From: Thecamonas trahens ATCC 50062
Lineage: Eukaryota; Apusozoa; Apusomonadida; Apusomonadidae
Length of the DNA: 64,000 nt
Reading direction: 5' to 3'
NCBI RefSeq assembly: GCF_000142905.1
Contig: NW_013657665.1
Span: 262,164-326,163 of the forward strand
A program made the translations under genes and the position numbers. This document shows, in pieces, positions 20,549-30,327 of this stretch. Below the pieces are notes generated by a model, which saw only the letters and a list, made by a program, of their open reading frames with translations, did not search any database and was not told the origin of the DNA. How positions within the stretch are numbered: position 1 is the stretch's first letter; each line of letters opens with the position of its first letter.

Positions 20549-22510
20549 ATGCAGAACTTTACAGCCGAGGCCTCCTCGGTCATCCAGGCGGTGACCGGGA
20601 GCAGAGTGGTGTTGGACCCGTCTATGACCCGGGTACGCGTGGTGGAGGGAGTGGACGGGTGAGGAACGGGGTGCGGGAGGGGGGGAAAGGGACTAACGGG
20701 AGCGGATCTGGCTCGGCATGGTGTTGGATAGGGAAAGCGGCTGTGGATGCGGGCGCTGGAAGCGGTGAGGCGGAATCGGAAGAAGGACGGGTGGGCGGCG
20801 ACGTTGTTCTCGGAGCAGTTCAAGGCGTTGCGAGATCGGGCGAGGAGCAAGCGGTTGGCAGAGCTAGAAGCACAGAGTGCGACGGCGAAGAAGCGGATTC
20901 CTCGTCGGGACGCATTAGATGCGCTGGTTGATGTTCTTGAGACTGAGTTGACCAAGCAGCGCCGCCATCGAGTCGATCTGCCAGCGCACGGGCAGGGCAG
21001 CGAGGCTGACGGTGGGACTGCCGGCGGCGGCGGCGGGGGTGCAGACGACACGCCTTCGTTTGATCGGTATTCGGGCGAGCGGCTGCGAGGCCGTGGAGAC
21101 GGGCGTGGGCGCGGGAGCGGGCGCGGGCGCGGGCGCGGACGTGGGCGCGGGAGCGGCCGGCGGCATGGAGGCGCGCACACAAGGCTGCTGAGCTCTAAGC
21201 GCGGGAAAAGACAGAGCGGTGACGAGATGTTGGAACCCGGAGAGCGGCGTAAGCGCAATATGCAGCGGCGAGTTGCATCGATTGCGTCGGTTGACCCGAT
21301 GGCGGCGGCTCGAGCGGCGTCGAAGCGGGCGCGCAAGCGGCTGGCTGAAGCCGCCCGTGCGCGGGAAGAAGCTGAGAGTCGGGAGAAGCAGGTGAAGAAC
21401 TCGATCTCGGCTGCGGCTCGTTTTGCCGAAGCCCGCGCTGAGCAGGCTGCAGAGCGGGCGGCTACGACGGTGGAGGCGGAGACGGTGGAGGCGGAGACGG
21501 TGGAGGCGAAGACGCCTGCGGCCGGCGGGGCTGTGCGGTCGCGGGCAACCGAACGGCGCGGCTCGCTCTTTGCGCTCACACCAGTGGTCAGCAACATTCA
21601 CCATGATCCGCAGATGGGACGATCGATCTCTCTCCGGCCAAAGTGGAGCGACGGCGAGAGCAGCGAGTCGACGCCCATGCAGTCAGTCAAGGCGCGAAAG
21701 GGGGCACTGACCCGGTTGGCAGCTTCGGCGGTCTCGCGGCGGGCGACGCCGCAGTCGTCGTCGCTGGTTGTCAACCAGCGGACGGTGATGAGTCGGCGCG
21801 GGCCAAGCGCAAGCACCAGCAGCCCAGGCGGGCGGCAGGTGAAGAAAGGCGGCGCAAGCGCAAGCGGGTCGCGGGCAGGTGGGCAAGCTGGCACGCCGCC
21901 GCGGTCGGGGCCGCGGCTGCGGCGCGGATCGCGGTCGACCAAAGTCGTGCCGGCTAGCTCGTCGCTGAGCAAGAGCCCCGGGTCTCCGTCCATGCGCGGC
22001 AGCGGCAAGCAGCTGCTAGCGTTCAAGCAGCGGCGTCACTCTGTGATTTCACTGGACTCGCCGCGGACCCGCATGTCACGGGCCGAAGCTGCGAGGGAGG
22101 CGGGTGCGAGTAAGCCCGCACACGACGCGACCGACTACGAGTATTCTCGGCTCTCAGTTGACTCGCTCATCACGTTCCCGGACGACGGCATGTACGACAC
22201 AATCAACGTGCGGGTGCTTGTGCCGGACGCCGAGGTCGGGGCCGACGGAGCGCTGCTGCTCTCGTCGCCGGGGGTAGTGGCGCGGCTGACTGCTCTTCGC
22301 GATGCAGAGAACGAGCGGATCGGAATCGAGGAGGCGTTTGCGACGACGCGGCGGATGGCGCGGCGGCGGCGGGCGGCCAAGGCCAAGCGCGAGGCGCAGT
22401 TCCGGACCATCATTGCAGCGCAGCCCGACTCGGTCACAGCGATGGCGCTGGACAACATGCTGCTGCGGGAAAAGCCGCCGCCGTCGATCGAGGCGAGCGA
22501 GCGCGAGTAG
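20549..22510 (+). CDS. Basic coiled-coil protein of unknown function, one intron
   Basis: Exon 1 (20549-20632) encodes MQNFTAEASSVIQAVTGSRV...SMTR. The intron starts GTACGC at 20633 and ends at AG 20731 or 20737; both are in frame. Exon 2 runs to the TAG at 22508-22510 and includes RALEAVRRNRKKDGWAATLF. The protein is about 618-620 residues. It has a charged helix, an Asp-rich and RGRGRG tract, an Ala/Arg/Glu coiled coil (ARKRLAEAARAREEAESREK), a VEAET repeat, long Ser/Arg/Pro disorder, and a more ordered acidic-to-basic C-terminus from DYEYSRLSVDSLITFPDDGM to ARRRRAAKAKREAQFRTII. No family recognised. Its stop is 5 bases from the convergent exchanger stop. Confidence 0.72.
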
Positions 22511-22515
22511 GATAC

Positions 22516-24427
22516 TCACAGGGCGTCGGACGATGGGCCGCGGCCGACACCGCCGGCAGTCGACGAGTGGCGGGCCGAGGGGAGGAGAGCGGCGATGTCC
22601 GAGTCGACAGGCTCGAGGTCGTCATCGGCTTCATCGTCGGTAAGCGAGTAGGCAGAGAAAGCGGCGAGGTGGCCGTCTGCGGCGTCTGTGGGCGCGAGCG
22701 TGTCCTTGAGGTTCGAGTACCAGGTCTGGGTCATTTCCTCAAGCTCGATCTGGGCCTGGCGGGCGGCTCGGCGCGAGTAAATGTCGCGGAAGAATGGCTT
22801 GAGGTATTTGTCGTCGATACGCTCAAACCACGAGCGTGAGAGGTCAAGGCTGCCGGGTTCGGCGTGGATAGTTCGCGAGCGGTGCGGCGACGAGGCCGAG
22901 TTGGCTGACGCGTCCTCCTCGGCGTCGTTGATGGAGACGGTCGGGTCGAGCTCCTCAGTCTTGGACATAGAGACATAGCCGCCGGTGGTCTGCATGCGCA
23001 TGAGCTTGAGAAGCGGCAGGGTGCCACCGCCGAGGACAAGAATGGTGAAAAGAACAATGACGAGGGTGGTGGTGACGAGGATGGTGCGTGAGGCGAGCGG
23101 GAGCTTGAGAGCCAGCGCAAAGGCGATGGCGCCGCGGAGGCCGGAAAACCACATAATGACCTGATGTTTGGGCGTGATCTGGATGGCGCGGCGGGCGTTG
23201 ACTAACGAGGAGAGCGGGAAGATGTTGGCGGCGCGGCCGACGAGGATGAGGACAATGGACCAGAAGATGAGGCCAAAGTGGAGGTAGTGGTCAAAGGAGA
23301 AGACGGCGATGCCGAGGTAGCCAAAGATGCACGTCTCCGCCAGCCAGGCGACAGCGCGGAAGACCTTCTGTGTGGTGATCTGTGTGGTAGGCGAGAGGTT
23401 AAAGTAGGTGTAGTGCGCCATGACAATGCCGGCAAAGAGAATGGCCATGATGCCTGAGAGACGGAGACCCTCGGCCATGAGGTACGGGAGCCAGCAAAAG
23501 ACAAAGACAAGCGAGAGCTCGAGCGACTGGTAGCGGCGAATGTCCGTGTACTTGAAGAGGACGGCCGAGACGAGGGCGACGCCGACGCCGATGGTGACCG
23601 AGCCGAGCGAGACAAAGAGAAAGCGGGCCATGGCGCCCATGGCCGTCCAGAGCGTAAACGCGGCGTCGGGCTGGACCATGTCGAGGATCGAGTGGTAGAG
23701 CACAATGGCGACGGCGTCGTTGAGGACAGACTCGCCAAAGACGAGCATGGAGAGCGTCGGATCGACGTCGAGCGCCTGGAAGACGGCGAGGGTGGCGACC
23801 GGGTCGACCGCCGAGATGAGCGCGCCGTAGACGAGCGCATCCGAGAGCGGGAGGTAGTAGACCCAGCCGATGTAGCCAAGCATAAAGAGAAAGAGTCCAA
23901 AGAGGAGAGTGGAGATGAGGGTGCCGGCAATGGCAAAGGTGAGGATGGAGCCGATGTTGCGGAAGAAGTTGCCCTTGTGCAGCGAGTAGCCCGACTCGAA
24001 GATGATGGGCGGAAGGAGGAAGAGGAAGAACGTGTCGGGCTCAAAGTTGACAATGTCATTGGATGACGATGAGAGGCGGATGATGATGCCGATGATGGCG
24101 CCAAAGATAATGACCGCGATCGACTCGGGCAGGTAATGCAGGTGCCGCGAGACGAGGCCGTACGTCGTCCAGATGGCCACAAACAGGAAGCCCAGGATGA
24201 TCAGCAGCCCCCACGACTCGCGCTCTTCGCACTCTTCGTCATCCGGGGCACATGCGGCATCTACACCCGTGCGAGAGGAAAGGGGAGGAGATGCGTGAGT
24301 GAGTGCGGCGAGGGGAAGAGAGAGAACGATGGCTAGTGCCCACCCCTGGCTCTGCTGGCGTACTCGTGACGTGTGCGAGAATCGCTCCTGCTGCAGCTAG
24401 CATGCACAGCCATCGTAGCGCAGACAT
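22516..24427 (-). CDS. Na+/H+ exchanger of the NHE (CPA1) family, two exons
   Basis: Exon 1 (24364-24427) encodes the signal-like MSALRWLCMLAAAGAILAHVT. A 103-base intron (24261-24363, GTACGC donor, phase 1) joins to exon 2 (22516-24260), giving 602 residues. The mature part begins AACAPDDEECEERESWGLLI, then about 12 hydrophobic helices. Diagnostic stretches are FFLFLLPPIIFESGYSLHKG and SAVDPVATLAVFQALDVDP followed by MLVFGESVLNDAVAIVLY (the ND ion-binding pair). These match the endomembrane NHE6/8 type more than bacterial NhaP. The cytosolic tail is Ser/Asp-rich. Role: electroneutral Na+/H+ (or K+/H+) exchange for organelle or cytosolic pH. Without exon 1 the first helix would be cut. Confidence 0.88.
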
Positions 24428-24822
24428 GGATGAGTATGTGGTGGAGAACGAGAAGCGTAGCTGAAGGGTAGAGGGGTGGTAGTGCTGGTGAGGGGAAGTG
24501 GCGAGGGGGGGACGGGGAAGGGGGGGGGGGGGTGAGGGGGGTGTGATCGTGATCGCGATCATGATCGCCATCGCGATGACAAAGTCGTCGACTTTGGCGC
24601 TTTGGGTCGAACCGGGAGGGTGTGGGTGTTTGGCGCACTTTTGGCCAATTTGGCGCCATGGAACAGTCACGAACATCGGTGACGGGGCCAACAGTCACCC
24701 ACAGCGCCCCACGCGAGCACTTGCCACCCCCTTCTGTGTCACACAGACTGTGTGGCGGACTACCCACACCTGTCTAATCCAGATCAGTGTCTTCCTTCAC
24801 TCAAGCACACCTCTTCTTTACT
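24428..24822. promoter_or_regulatory. Bidirectional promoter with three TTTGGCGC (E2F-like) motifs
   Basis: The 395-base spacer between the divergent exchanger and metallothionein-repeat genes holds a G13 run at 24520-24532 and a GATC-rich quasi-palindrome at 24545-24580. It also carries TTTGGCGC at 24593-24600, 24629-24636 and 24649-24656, the last preceded by GGCCAAT. TTTSGCGC is the known E2F/DP consensus. Function here is inferred from the motif alone. Confidence 0.5.
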
Positions 24823-25725
24823 ATGTCGTACCCGACCAACCCGTTCGCTCCCGGTATGCCCCCGGCCTACCCCAGCCATGGCCCCTACGCCGCAGCCGGA
24901 AACCCGTTCCTTGGCTACGGATACCCGATGCCTGGCCCGCCCATGGCTCCGATTCACGCTGGCCCGATGCCTTACTCGCACAGCCACGGTCCCTTCCCGT
25001 CCTGCCCACCGTCGACCTTTGTTGCGCCACCGCCGCCGTACGCCTACGGCCCGCCTCCGTCGTTTGCCCGTGGTCCACCGCCGCCAGCTGTGGTGGCTTC
25101 TGGCCCGTTCCTCGGCGGAGGCTTTGGTCGTGGCGTCGCGGGCGGCTATCCCGGCGGCTATGGCGGGTTTGTTGGCCCGACCTTTGTCCTGCCCTCGCTC
25201 GTCGCATCGACCTGCCCGGCCTGTGGCGGCGGTGACTGCACCTGCTCGCCGACCTCGGCCATCTGCTCAAAGTGCCGCTACAACGTCGCCACCTGTGCCT
25301 GCGCCACCCCGACCCGCGCCGCCTGCTGCAAGAACGGGTGCGCCTGCGGCGATTCCTGCACTTGCGGCGCCAACTGCTCGTGCTGCGCCAAGGAGATCAA
25401 GGCGGCGTGCTGCAAGAACGGGTGCGCCTGCGGCGATTCTTGCACTTGCGGCGCCAACTGCTCATGCTGCCCCAAGGAGATCAATGCGGCGTGCTGCAAG
25501 AACGGGTGCGCCTGCGGCGATTCCTGCACTTGCGGCGCCAACTGCTCGTGCTGCCCCAAGGAGATCAAGGCGGCGTGCTGCAAGAACGGGTGCGCCTGCG
25601 GTGACTCGTGCACTTGCGGCGCCAACTGCTCGTGCTGCGCCAAGAAGACCAAGACTGCTGGATGCGGCTCGGCGACGTGCACGTGCGGCGATTCGTGCAC
25701 GTGCGGCGCCAACTGTGCGTGCTAA
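24823..25725 (+). CDS. Metallothionein-repeat protein with Pro/Gly-rich N-terminus
   Basis: A 300-residue protein from ATG 24823 (MSYPTNPFAPGMPPAYPSHG). Residues 1-125 are Pro/Gly/Tyr-rich and disordered, ending in a GGYPGGYGGF run. Residues 130-160 have spaced CxxC and CxC pairs. From about 166 come four near-identical 28-residue units built on CCKNGCACGDSCTCGANCSC plus a K-E/K-x-K spacer, then a shortened fifth (TCTCGDSCTCGANCAC). Each full unit has nine Cys, no aromatics and no His, in CxC and CC patterns like metallothioneins, which bind Zn/Cd/Cu in thiolate clusters. Metallothioneins are usually 30-100 residues with one to three clusters, so this array with a long N-terminal extension is unusual. 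Metal specificity cannot be read from sequence. Confidence 0.8.
   Translation: MSYPTNPFAPGMPPAYPSHGPYAAAGNPFLGYGYPMPGPPMAPIHAGPMPYSHSHGPFPSCPPSTFVAPPPPYAYGPPPSFARGPPPPAVVASGPFLGGGFGRGVAGGYPGGYGGFVGPTFVLPSLVASTCPACGGGDCTCSPTSAICSKCRYNVATCACATPTRAACCKNGCACGDSCTCGANCSCCAKEIKAACCKNGCACGDSCTCGANCSCCPKEINAACCKNGCACGDSCTCGANCSCCPKEIKAACCKNGCACGDSCTCGANCSCCAKKTKTAGCGSATCTCGDSCTCGANCAC
25324..25725 (+). repeat. 84-base coding tandem repeat (metallothionein unit)
   Basis: Unit starts TGCTGCAAGAACGGG recur at 25324, 25408, 25492 and 25576, spaced exactly 84 bases, followed by a diverged last unit. Differences between units are few, so expansion is recent or homogenised. Confidence 0.95.
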
Positions 25726-25848
25726 GGATGTTCGGAAGCTGCACAGCCCGGCCTGTGTCATCGCGCCTGGGTGACTGTCGCCGAGTGAGTCTCCACCGCC
25801 ACCGCTACCGCCCCCTCCCTCACCCGTCCCTACACACCCATCTTGTAA

Positions 25849-28053
25849 ATGGCACGCAGGTCTCGACGACATCGGCGAGCAAAGCCACAGTCAAAGCGAC
25901 AGGCACGACGTGCCGAAGCAGCCAAGGCCGCTGCTCAGGCCCGGTCTGGGGCGCTTGCCGACGCTGCCCGCGACGACGACGTCTTTGCCCTGCTCCAAGC
26001 GTCACTGGCGAGCCACGGCGGCATGCCACACAGCAAGCCGAGCGGACCAGCCAAGACAAAGCCAGGCAAGCCCCGGCATGCCCGACGCACAAGCATCACA
26101 TCTGACGGCTCCTTTGATGATCCTTGTATGGATGCCCTCTTCAACGCTGCCTTTGCGCACGACGCCTCGGCCCGCCGCTCCGCCAAGGAGCCCAATAGAA
26201 GCTCTCGCAGATGGCCGCCGCGGCCGCGTGGCGTGGACTTGGAACAGCGCCAGGGGCGCGGGCGTGGCCGTGGCAAGCACAACAAGGCACGTAAGACAGG
26301 TCGCAGAAGCTCGCGAGCGGCTTCGCGCGGACCTTCCCGCAATGGCAATGGCTGTGGCAGCGGCAAGCGGTCGTCCAAGCCACGCAGAGGCAAGCCGGCT
26401 CCATCTCCGTCCGTCATCCGCTTTGCGGGCTACGATGCTCTCAACGCGGGATCGTACTCCTCGCCGCAAGTCTATTGCCGTAAGAGTGGCGAGGATCGTG
26501 CACCGAGGGGACCCGGGCGAGGAAGAGGGAAGGGAAGAGGGAGGGGGAGAGGGCGCGGCGCTGGCCGTGGGCACGGCGGGTATCGGCATGCGGACGCTGA
26601 CAATGGCCGCATGCTCGCCGCCATGGCCGAGTCGGGGCTGGGATCGGAGGAGGAATCAGGATCAGAGTCGGGGTCCTCGCCGACCTTGTCGACGACCACC
26701 TGTTCTTGCCTCAACACCAACTCGTGCTCGATGTCCTCGGCCACATTTAACGACGTCGTGGCCAACACAGGGTCGTTTCTCCCGTCGCCAACGGCATCGC
26801 TGTCGTCGGGCGAGGCTACGGGCGAGGCTACGGGGGAGGCTGCGGGCGAGGCGTCGGGCGAGGCGTCGGACGAGGCGTCGGACGAGGCGTCGCCGGCGGC
26901 AATGTCGGCTAGCGATCACGTTTGCGGGACCGAGAGCGGGGCCGGGAGTGGGAGCGAGCCGGTTGGCGACGAGCGCCAGACCAAGCTCGAAGCGACGAGG
27001 CTTCAGCTGGAGAAGCTGTCGATGATGGAACTCGAACGTGAGGGCCCGCGGTTACGTCGCGGACTTGGCTTTGCCGAGACTTCTGCAGGCGCCGCCCGAG
27101 CCGGAGCAGGCGGTGTCTCGGGCGCGGCCGCCCGGAGGCACCGCTGGCGGTTCGGCGAGTTCCTCGCGCCGCAAGACTACCTCGGGCTGGAGTGGATCCT
27201 GGCTGGCGAGGGCCCGGTTGTCGAGCCCGCGGCTGCACAAACACCAGCACCGGCACCGGCACCGGCACAAACGCCAGACGTTGTGCGAGAAGTCACAGTT
27301 GCATGTGACGAGCCGTCGCGCAGCCGCCGTCCCATTATCAAGGGCCGGCGCTCGCGCCAGTCGTTCCAGGACTTGTTCAAGGCACTCGACGCCTTTGCGC
27401 GATCCAGCGAGGAGCAGACCGTCCTCGGCGCCATGTCGCACCAGGAGCGTCGGTGCGTCAACCACATCGCCAAAGCCTGCCAAGTCCGTGTCACCACAAA
27501 GGGCTCCGGCAAGCGCAGCTTGCTCTGGCTCTCGCGAACGGTGCGGACAACGCCGGTGACCCCGGCCAAGCGGCGTGCGCTCTTCGATACCTACGCAAGC
27601 GGCGACGACAACAACGACGGCAGCGGCGGCAGCCAGAGCAGAGAGTCGACGCCGCGTGGCCGCAAGCTGAGCCGCGGTCGTCGCAATCCTCGGCTTGCCT
27701 CGCGTGTCATGGTCACCACCCCCATTCCCCCGTCCAACATCGGCCACCGCATGCTGCGTAGCCTGGGCTGGGACGGCGGCCAGCTAGGCTCGTCACAGGT
27801 CGCCAATGGCCTTCTTGAGCCGGTTCCGGTTTTTCTCAAGAACGATCGCCAGGGCCTCGGCTTTGCGTCGCCCGAGCCGTCACCAGCAAGTGCTGCATCT
27901 CCGGCGTCGGCACCAGCGCCAGGGTCGCAGCGTGGGCGCGGTCGTGATCGCGTTCGCGGTCGCGGGCGTGGCCGCAGAAGCCCCCGTACTAGCTACAACC
28001 AGTCGAGCAAGCGGAAGCATCGCGGCGGCCGCGGCCGTAAGCGTCGTCCTTAG
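25849..28053 (+). CDS. Sqs1-like protein with R3H and G-patch domains
   Basis: A 734-residue protein. The N-terminal two thirds are basic and disordered (RRSRRHRRAKPQSKRQARR, GRGRGRG tracts, a GEATGEATGEAAGEASGEA repeat). An R3H domain lies near 526-570 (MSHQERRCVNHIAKACQV then GSGKRSLLWLSRT; R-x3-H core as RCVNH). A G-patch follows near 626-672 (NIGHRMLRSLGWDGGQLG ... NDRQGLGF). R3H followed by C-terminal G-patch is the arrangement of yeast Sqs1/Pfa1, a G-patch activator of the DEAH helicase Prp43 in ribosome biogenesis and splicing. The C-terminus is RGRGRD-rich. Orthology is inferred from domain order. The last four bases overlap the convergent neighbour. Confidence 0.82.
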   Translation: MARRSRRHRRAKPQSKRQARRAEAAKAAAQARSGALADAARDDDVFALLQASLASHGGMPHSKPSGPAKTKPGKPRHARRTSITSDGSFDDPCMDALFNAAFAHDASARRSAKEPNRSSRRWPPRPRGVDLEQRQGRGRGRGKHNKARKTGRRSSRAASRGPSRNGNGCGSGKRSSKPRRGKPAPSPSVIRFAGYDALNAGSYSSPQVYCRKSGEDRAPRGPGRGRGKGRGRGRGRGAGRGHGGYRHADADNGRMLAAMAESGLGSEEESGSESGSSPTLSTTTCSCLNTNSCSMSSATFNDVVANTGSFLPSPTASLSSGEATGEATGEAAGEASGEASDEASDEASPAAMSASDHVCGTESGAGSGSEPVGDERQTKLEATRLQLEKLSMMELEREGPRLRRGLGFAETSAGAARAGAGGVSGAAARRHRWRFGEFLAPQDYLGLEWILAGEGPVVEPAAAQTPAPAPAPAQTPDVVREVTVACDEPSRSRRPIIKGRRSRQSFQDLFKALDAFARSSEEQTVLGAMSHQERRCVNHIAKACQVRVTTKGSGKRSLLWLSRTVRTTPVTPAKRRALFDTYASGDDNNDGSGGSQSRESTPRGRKLSRGRRNPRLASRVMVTTPIPPSNIGHRMLRSLGWDGGQLGSSQVANGLLEPVPVFLKNDRQGLGFASPEPSPASAASPASAPAPGSQRGRGRDRVRGRGRGRRSPRTSYNQSSKRKHRGGRGRKRRP

Positions 28054-28580
28054 CTTAAACTGGGGTCATCTATGTCGACTACAGCAGCATACGCCGTCGA
28101 CGAGCGGTCTACAGCTGCACCGTCTGCGATGGCAAACTCACCATCGACGACTTCGACCTGGAATTCGTCTTCTGCAGCAGCGTCGACCGGACCAGGCGGA
28201 TACATACAGTTGTGATGGCGCGCTGCAGTCGTTGCTGCCCGAAGCGGGGCGGACGAGCCATTGCCGGCAGTGCTAGATCGGGATACTTGTGGCGATCGCG
28301 GCAGGGCCGCACGAAAGGTAGCCAGATCGATGCGCGGGAGCAGCCTTGGCGGCGGGCGCGAGTACGGTGGTGGGAGATAGCCACGAGCGATGTGAGCAAG
28401 TAGCAGCTTCCCATGGCGCTCAGCCCATCGCCTGATCATGGCTTTGGGTGCCGCGAGGCCATCAACCACCCGCGCGGCCCACCCTCGCACCCGGACTTCG
28501 TCCGTCCTGTGCATACGGGCAACAAACGGCGACTCGAGCGCATCGGCGAGGTGCTCCACCAGCGAGGGACGTGCGGACAT
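28050..28580 (-). CDS. Small protein of unknown function
   Basis: A 176-residue frame from ATG 28580 (MSARPSLVEHLADALESPFV) to a TAA that overlaps the stop of the convergent Sqs1-like gene by four bases. The N-terminal 75 residues look helical and ordered (VRGWAARVVDGLAAPKAMIR, RWAERHGKLLLAHIARGY). Next come a Pro-rich PPPYSRPPPRLLPR hinge and an acidic C-terminus (DEFQVEVVDGEFAIADGAAV). There is no membrane segment and no family I recognise. The balanced composition and the start directly after a GT-rich leader favour a real gene. Confidence 0.55.
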   Translation of the reverse strand: MSARPSLVEHLADALESPFVARMHRTDEVRVRGWAARVVDGLAAPKAMIRRWAERHGKLLLAHIARGYLPPPYSRPPPRLLPRIDLATFRAALPRSPQVSRSSTAGNGSSAPLRAATTAARHHNCMYPPGPVDAAAEDEFQVEVVDGEFAIADGAAVDRSSTAYAAVVDIDDPSLS

Positions 28581-28725
28581 GTTGGTCCCAACTTGTGTGT
28601 GTGTGGGGGTGAGTGGTGCGGTTGCGGTTGGGTAGGGGTTGGGCAGTTTCAGGCTTCGGCTTGGAGACGACCTCCCGTGGGCGGGTAGAAGACCTCCCGT
28701 GGGCGGGACTACAATTCATTTCAGG

Positions 28726-30327
28726 CTAGAGAGAGCCCTCGATGGCAGCGGATGGCTCCGGCTGCGAGACGAGGGTGGGAAAGTGATCCGAGTGGATGCC
28801 GCCGACGAGCGGAATGTCCGAGTCTTCGAACGAGATGCCAAAGTCGTCGGCGAGCTCGGCGAGGATGGGCTTGTAGATGTTGCGCTCGGTGGGGATGACG
28901 ACACCCGGGCCAAAAGTCTCGCCGTTGAGAATGCGCTTGGTCATAATTGCGACTGGGAGCGAGACGGTGGTAGCCATGGCGGTCATGTCCGGGTCGGTAG
29001 CCGAGCCCTTGATCTTGAGGGCGGAGATCTTCTCGCGAGCCTCGCCGTTGGCGTCGACGTACGCGATCTTGTGCAGCATGCCGATCAGGTCGCGATCGCC
29101 GGGACGAAGGCGCCACTTGTGCTGCAGCAGGAGTTCGAGAATGCGGGCAGGCGAGCCCTTGGCATTGATGCGGCGGTCGGAGAAGAGGCCCAGCCAGCGG
29201 ATCTTGTCCATCACTGCCGAGAACATCGGCTGCTGCAGCTGGTACGCCAGGAGCAGCTCAACCGAGTCTGACTGGCGCCACGGGAGGAACGAAGCGAGGA
29301 ACTCTGCATAGGTCATGCGGTCGGCATCCTCCATGGCAAACGAGTCGTCAGTTAGGCCAAGCTGGACAAAGACATCCCAGGCCTCACAAAAGCCCGGCCA
29401 GCGGAGCGTGCCGCGGAGCACGGTCGACGCCGAGGCCAGGTCGTATGCGTCGATGTACTGCAGCGAGTCGCGGTTGGCGTACGCCTCAAAGGTAGTGCCG
29501 TCGGGGAAAACCACGTTCTTGGCCCGCGAGAAGAGCTTGTTGTACGGAATAAACTTGACCACGCCTGCCTGCAGGTACGTCGAGACGCCGCGCCCGGCCA
29601 GAACCACGTTTCGTGGATTCCACGAGAGCTTGTACTTCCAAGGGTTGTCCGTGGTCGACTCGGGCGCCACCAGGCCGCCAGTGTACGACCGGAACTCGCG
29701 GACGTCGCCGCCTGCGTCGCGGATGCCGTCGATGAGCGCCTTGGCGGACATGTGGTCGATGCCTGGGTCGACGCCGCACTCCATGACAATCGGCACACCT
29801 GCCGCCTTTGCCGCCGCGTCATGCTGGCGCACATCGGGCGTGGCATACGACGCCGTCACCACCGGCTTGCCCAACCCGATGGCCATCTCGATCACCGGTG
29901 CGTGCATTGACGCAGGCAGCATCGAGACCACCACGTCTGCAGTGTCCAGAATCGCAGTCAAGCCGTCCTTGTTGGCCACGTCGAGTTCCACCGCCGCAGC
30001 CGCAGGGTGATCGCCGGCCTTGCTCGCCGCCAGCTTGACGTTGGCGTCGGCGACCAGGACGGACCACCGCTCGTCCTCGGCCCGCTCCAACAGGTAGCGG
30101 ATGAGTGGGCCGGACGACCGCCCTGCGCCGAGGACTGCCACCCGCTTCCGCGCCGGATCCGGATGCAGCGCCATCGCATGCTTTAGCGACGCCATCTTTC
30201 TCTCCGACTCGACCAGCTTGGCCCTCAGCTCTGAGACGGTCGACCTGGCCGCCACAGCGGCAGCCAGACCACGGACGGGCGCGGCGTAGCCCCGAGTCAG
30301 CTGGAGCACATTACGGAGATGCAGCAT
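28726..30327 (-). CDS. LYS9: Saccharopine dehydrogenase (L-glutamate-forming), mitochondrial
   Basis: A 533-residue protein. It begins with an Arg-rich, acid-free leader (MLHLRNVLQLTRGYAAPVRG) typical of a mitochondrial presequence. The NAD(P)-binding Rossmann motif is VAVLGAGRSSGPLIRYLLE near 63-81. Further conserved blocks are MECGVDPGIDHMSAKALIDG and YTGGLVAPESTTDNPWKYK followed by LSWNPRNVVLAG, which match LYS9 and the C-terminal half of animal/plant AASS/LKR-SDH. Reaction: saccharopine is oxidised to L-glutamate and 2-aminoadipate-6-semialdehyde, or the reverse. As a stand-alone enzyme it resembles the fungal form, but the targeting peptide fits lysine catabolism in mitochondria. Direction of flux is unresolved. 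Divergent from COQ9. Confidence 0.88.
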   Translation of the reverse strand: MLHLRNVLQLTRGYAAPVRGLAAAVAARSTVSELRAKLVESERKMASLKHAMALHPDPARKRVAVLGAGRSSGPLIRYLLERAEDERWSVLVADANVKLAASKAGDHPAAAAVELDVANKDGLTAILDTADVVVSMLPASMHAPVIEMAIGLGKPVVTASYATPDVRQHDAAAKAAGVPIVMECGVDPGIDHMSAKALIDGIRDAGGDVREFRSYTGGLVAPESTTDNPWKYKLSWNPRNVVLAGRGVSTYLQAGVVKFIPYNKLFSRAKNVVFPDGTTFEAYANRDSLQYIDAYDLASASTVLRGTLRWPGFCEAWDVFVQLGLTDDSFAMEDADRMTYAEFLASFLPWRQSDSVELLLAYQLQQPMFSAVMDKIRWLGLFSDRRINAKGSPARILELLLQHKWRLRPGDRDLIGMLHKIAYVDANGEAREKISALKIKGSATDPDMTAMATTVSLPVAIMTKRILNGETFGPGVVIPTERNIYKPILAELADDFGISFEDSDIPLVGGIHSDHFPTLVSQPEPSAAIEGSL

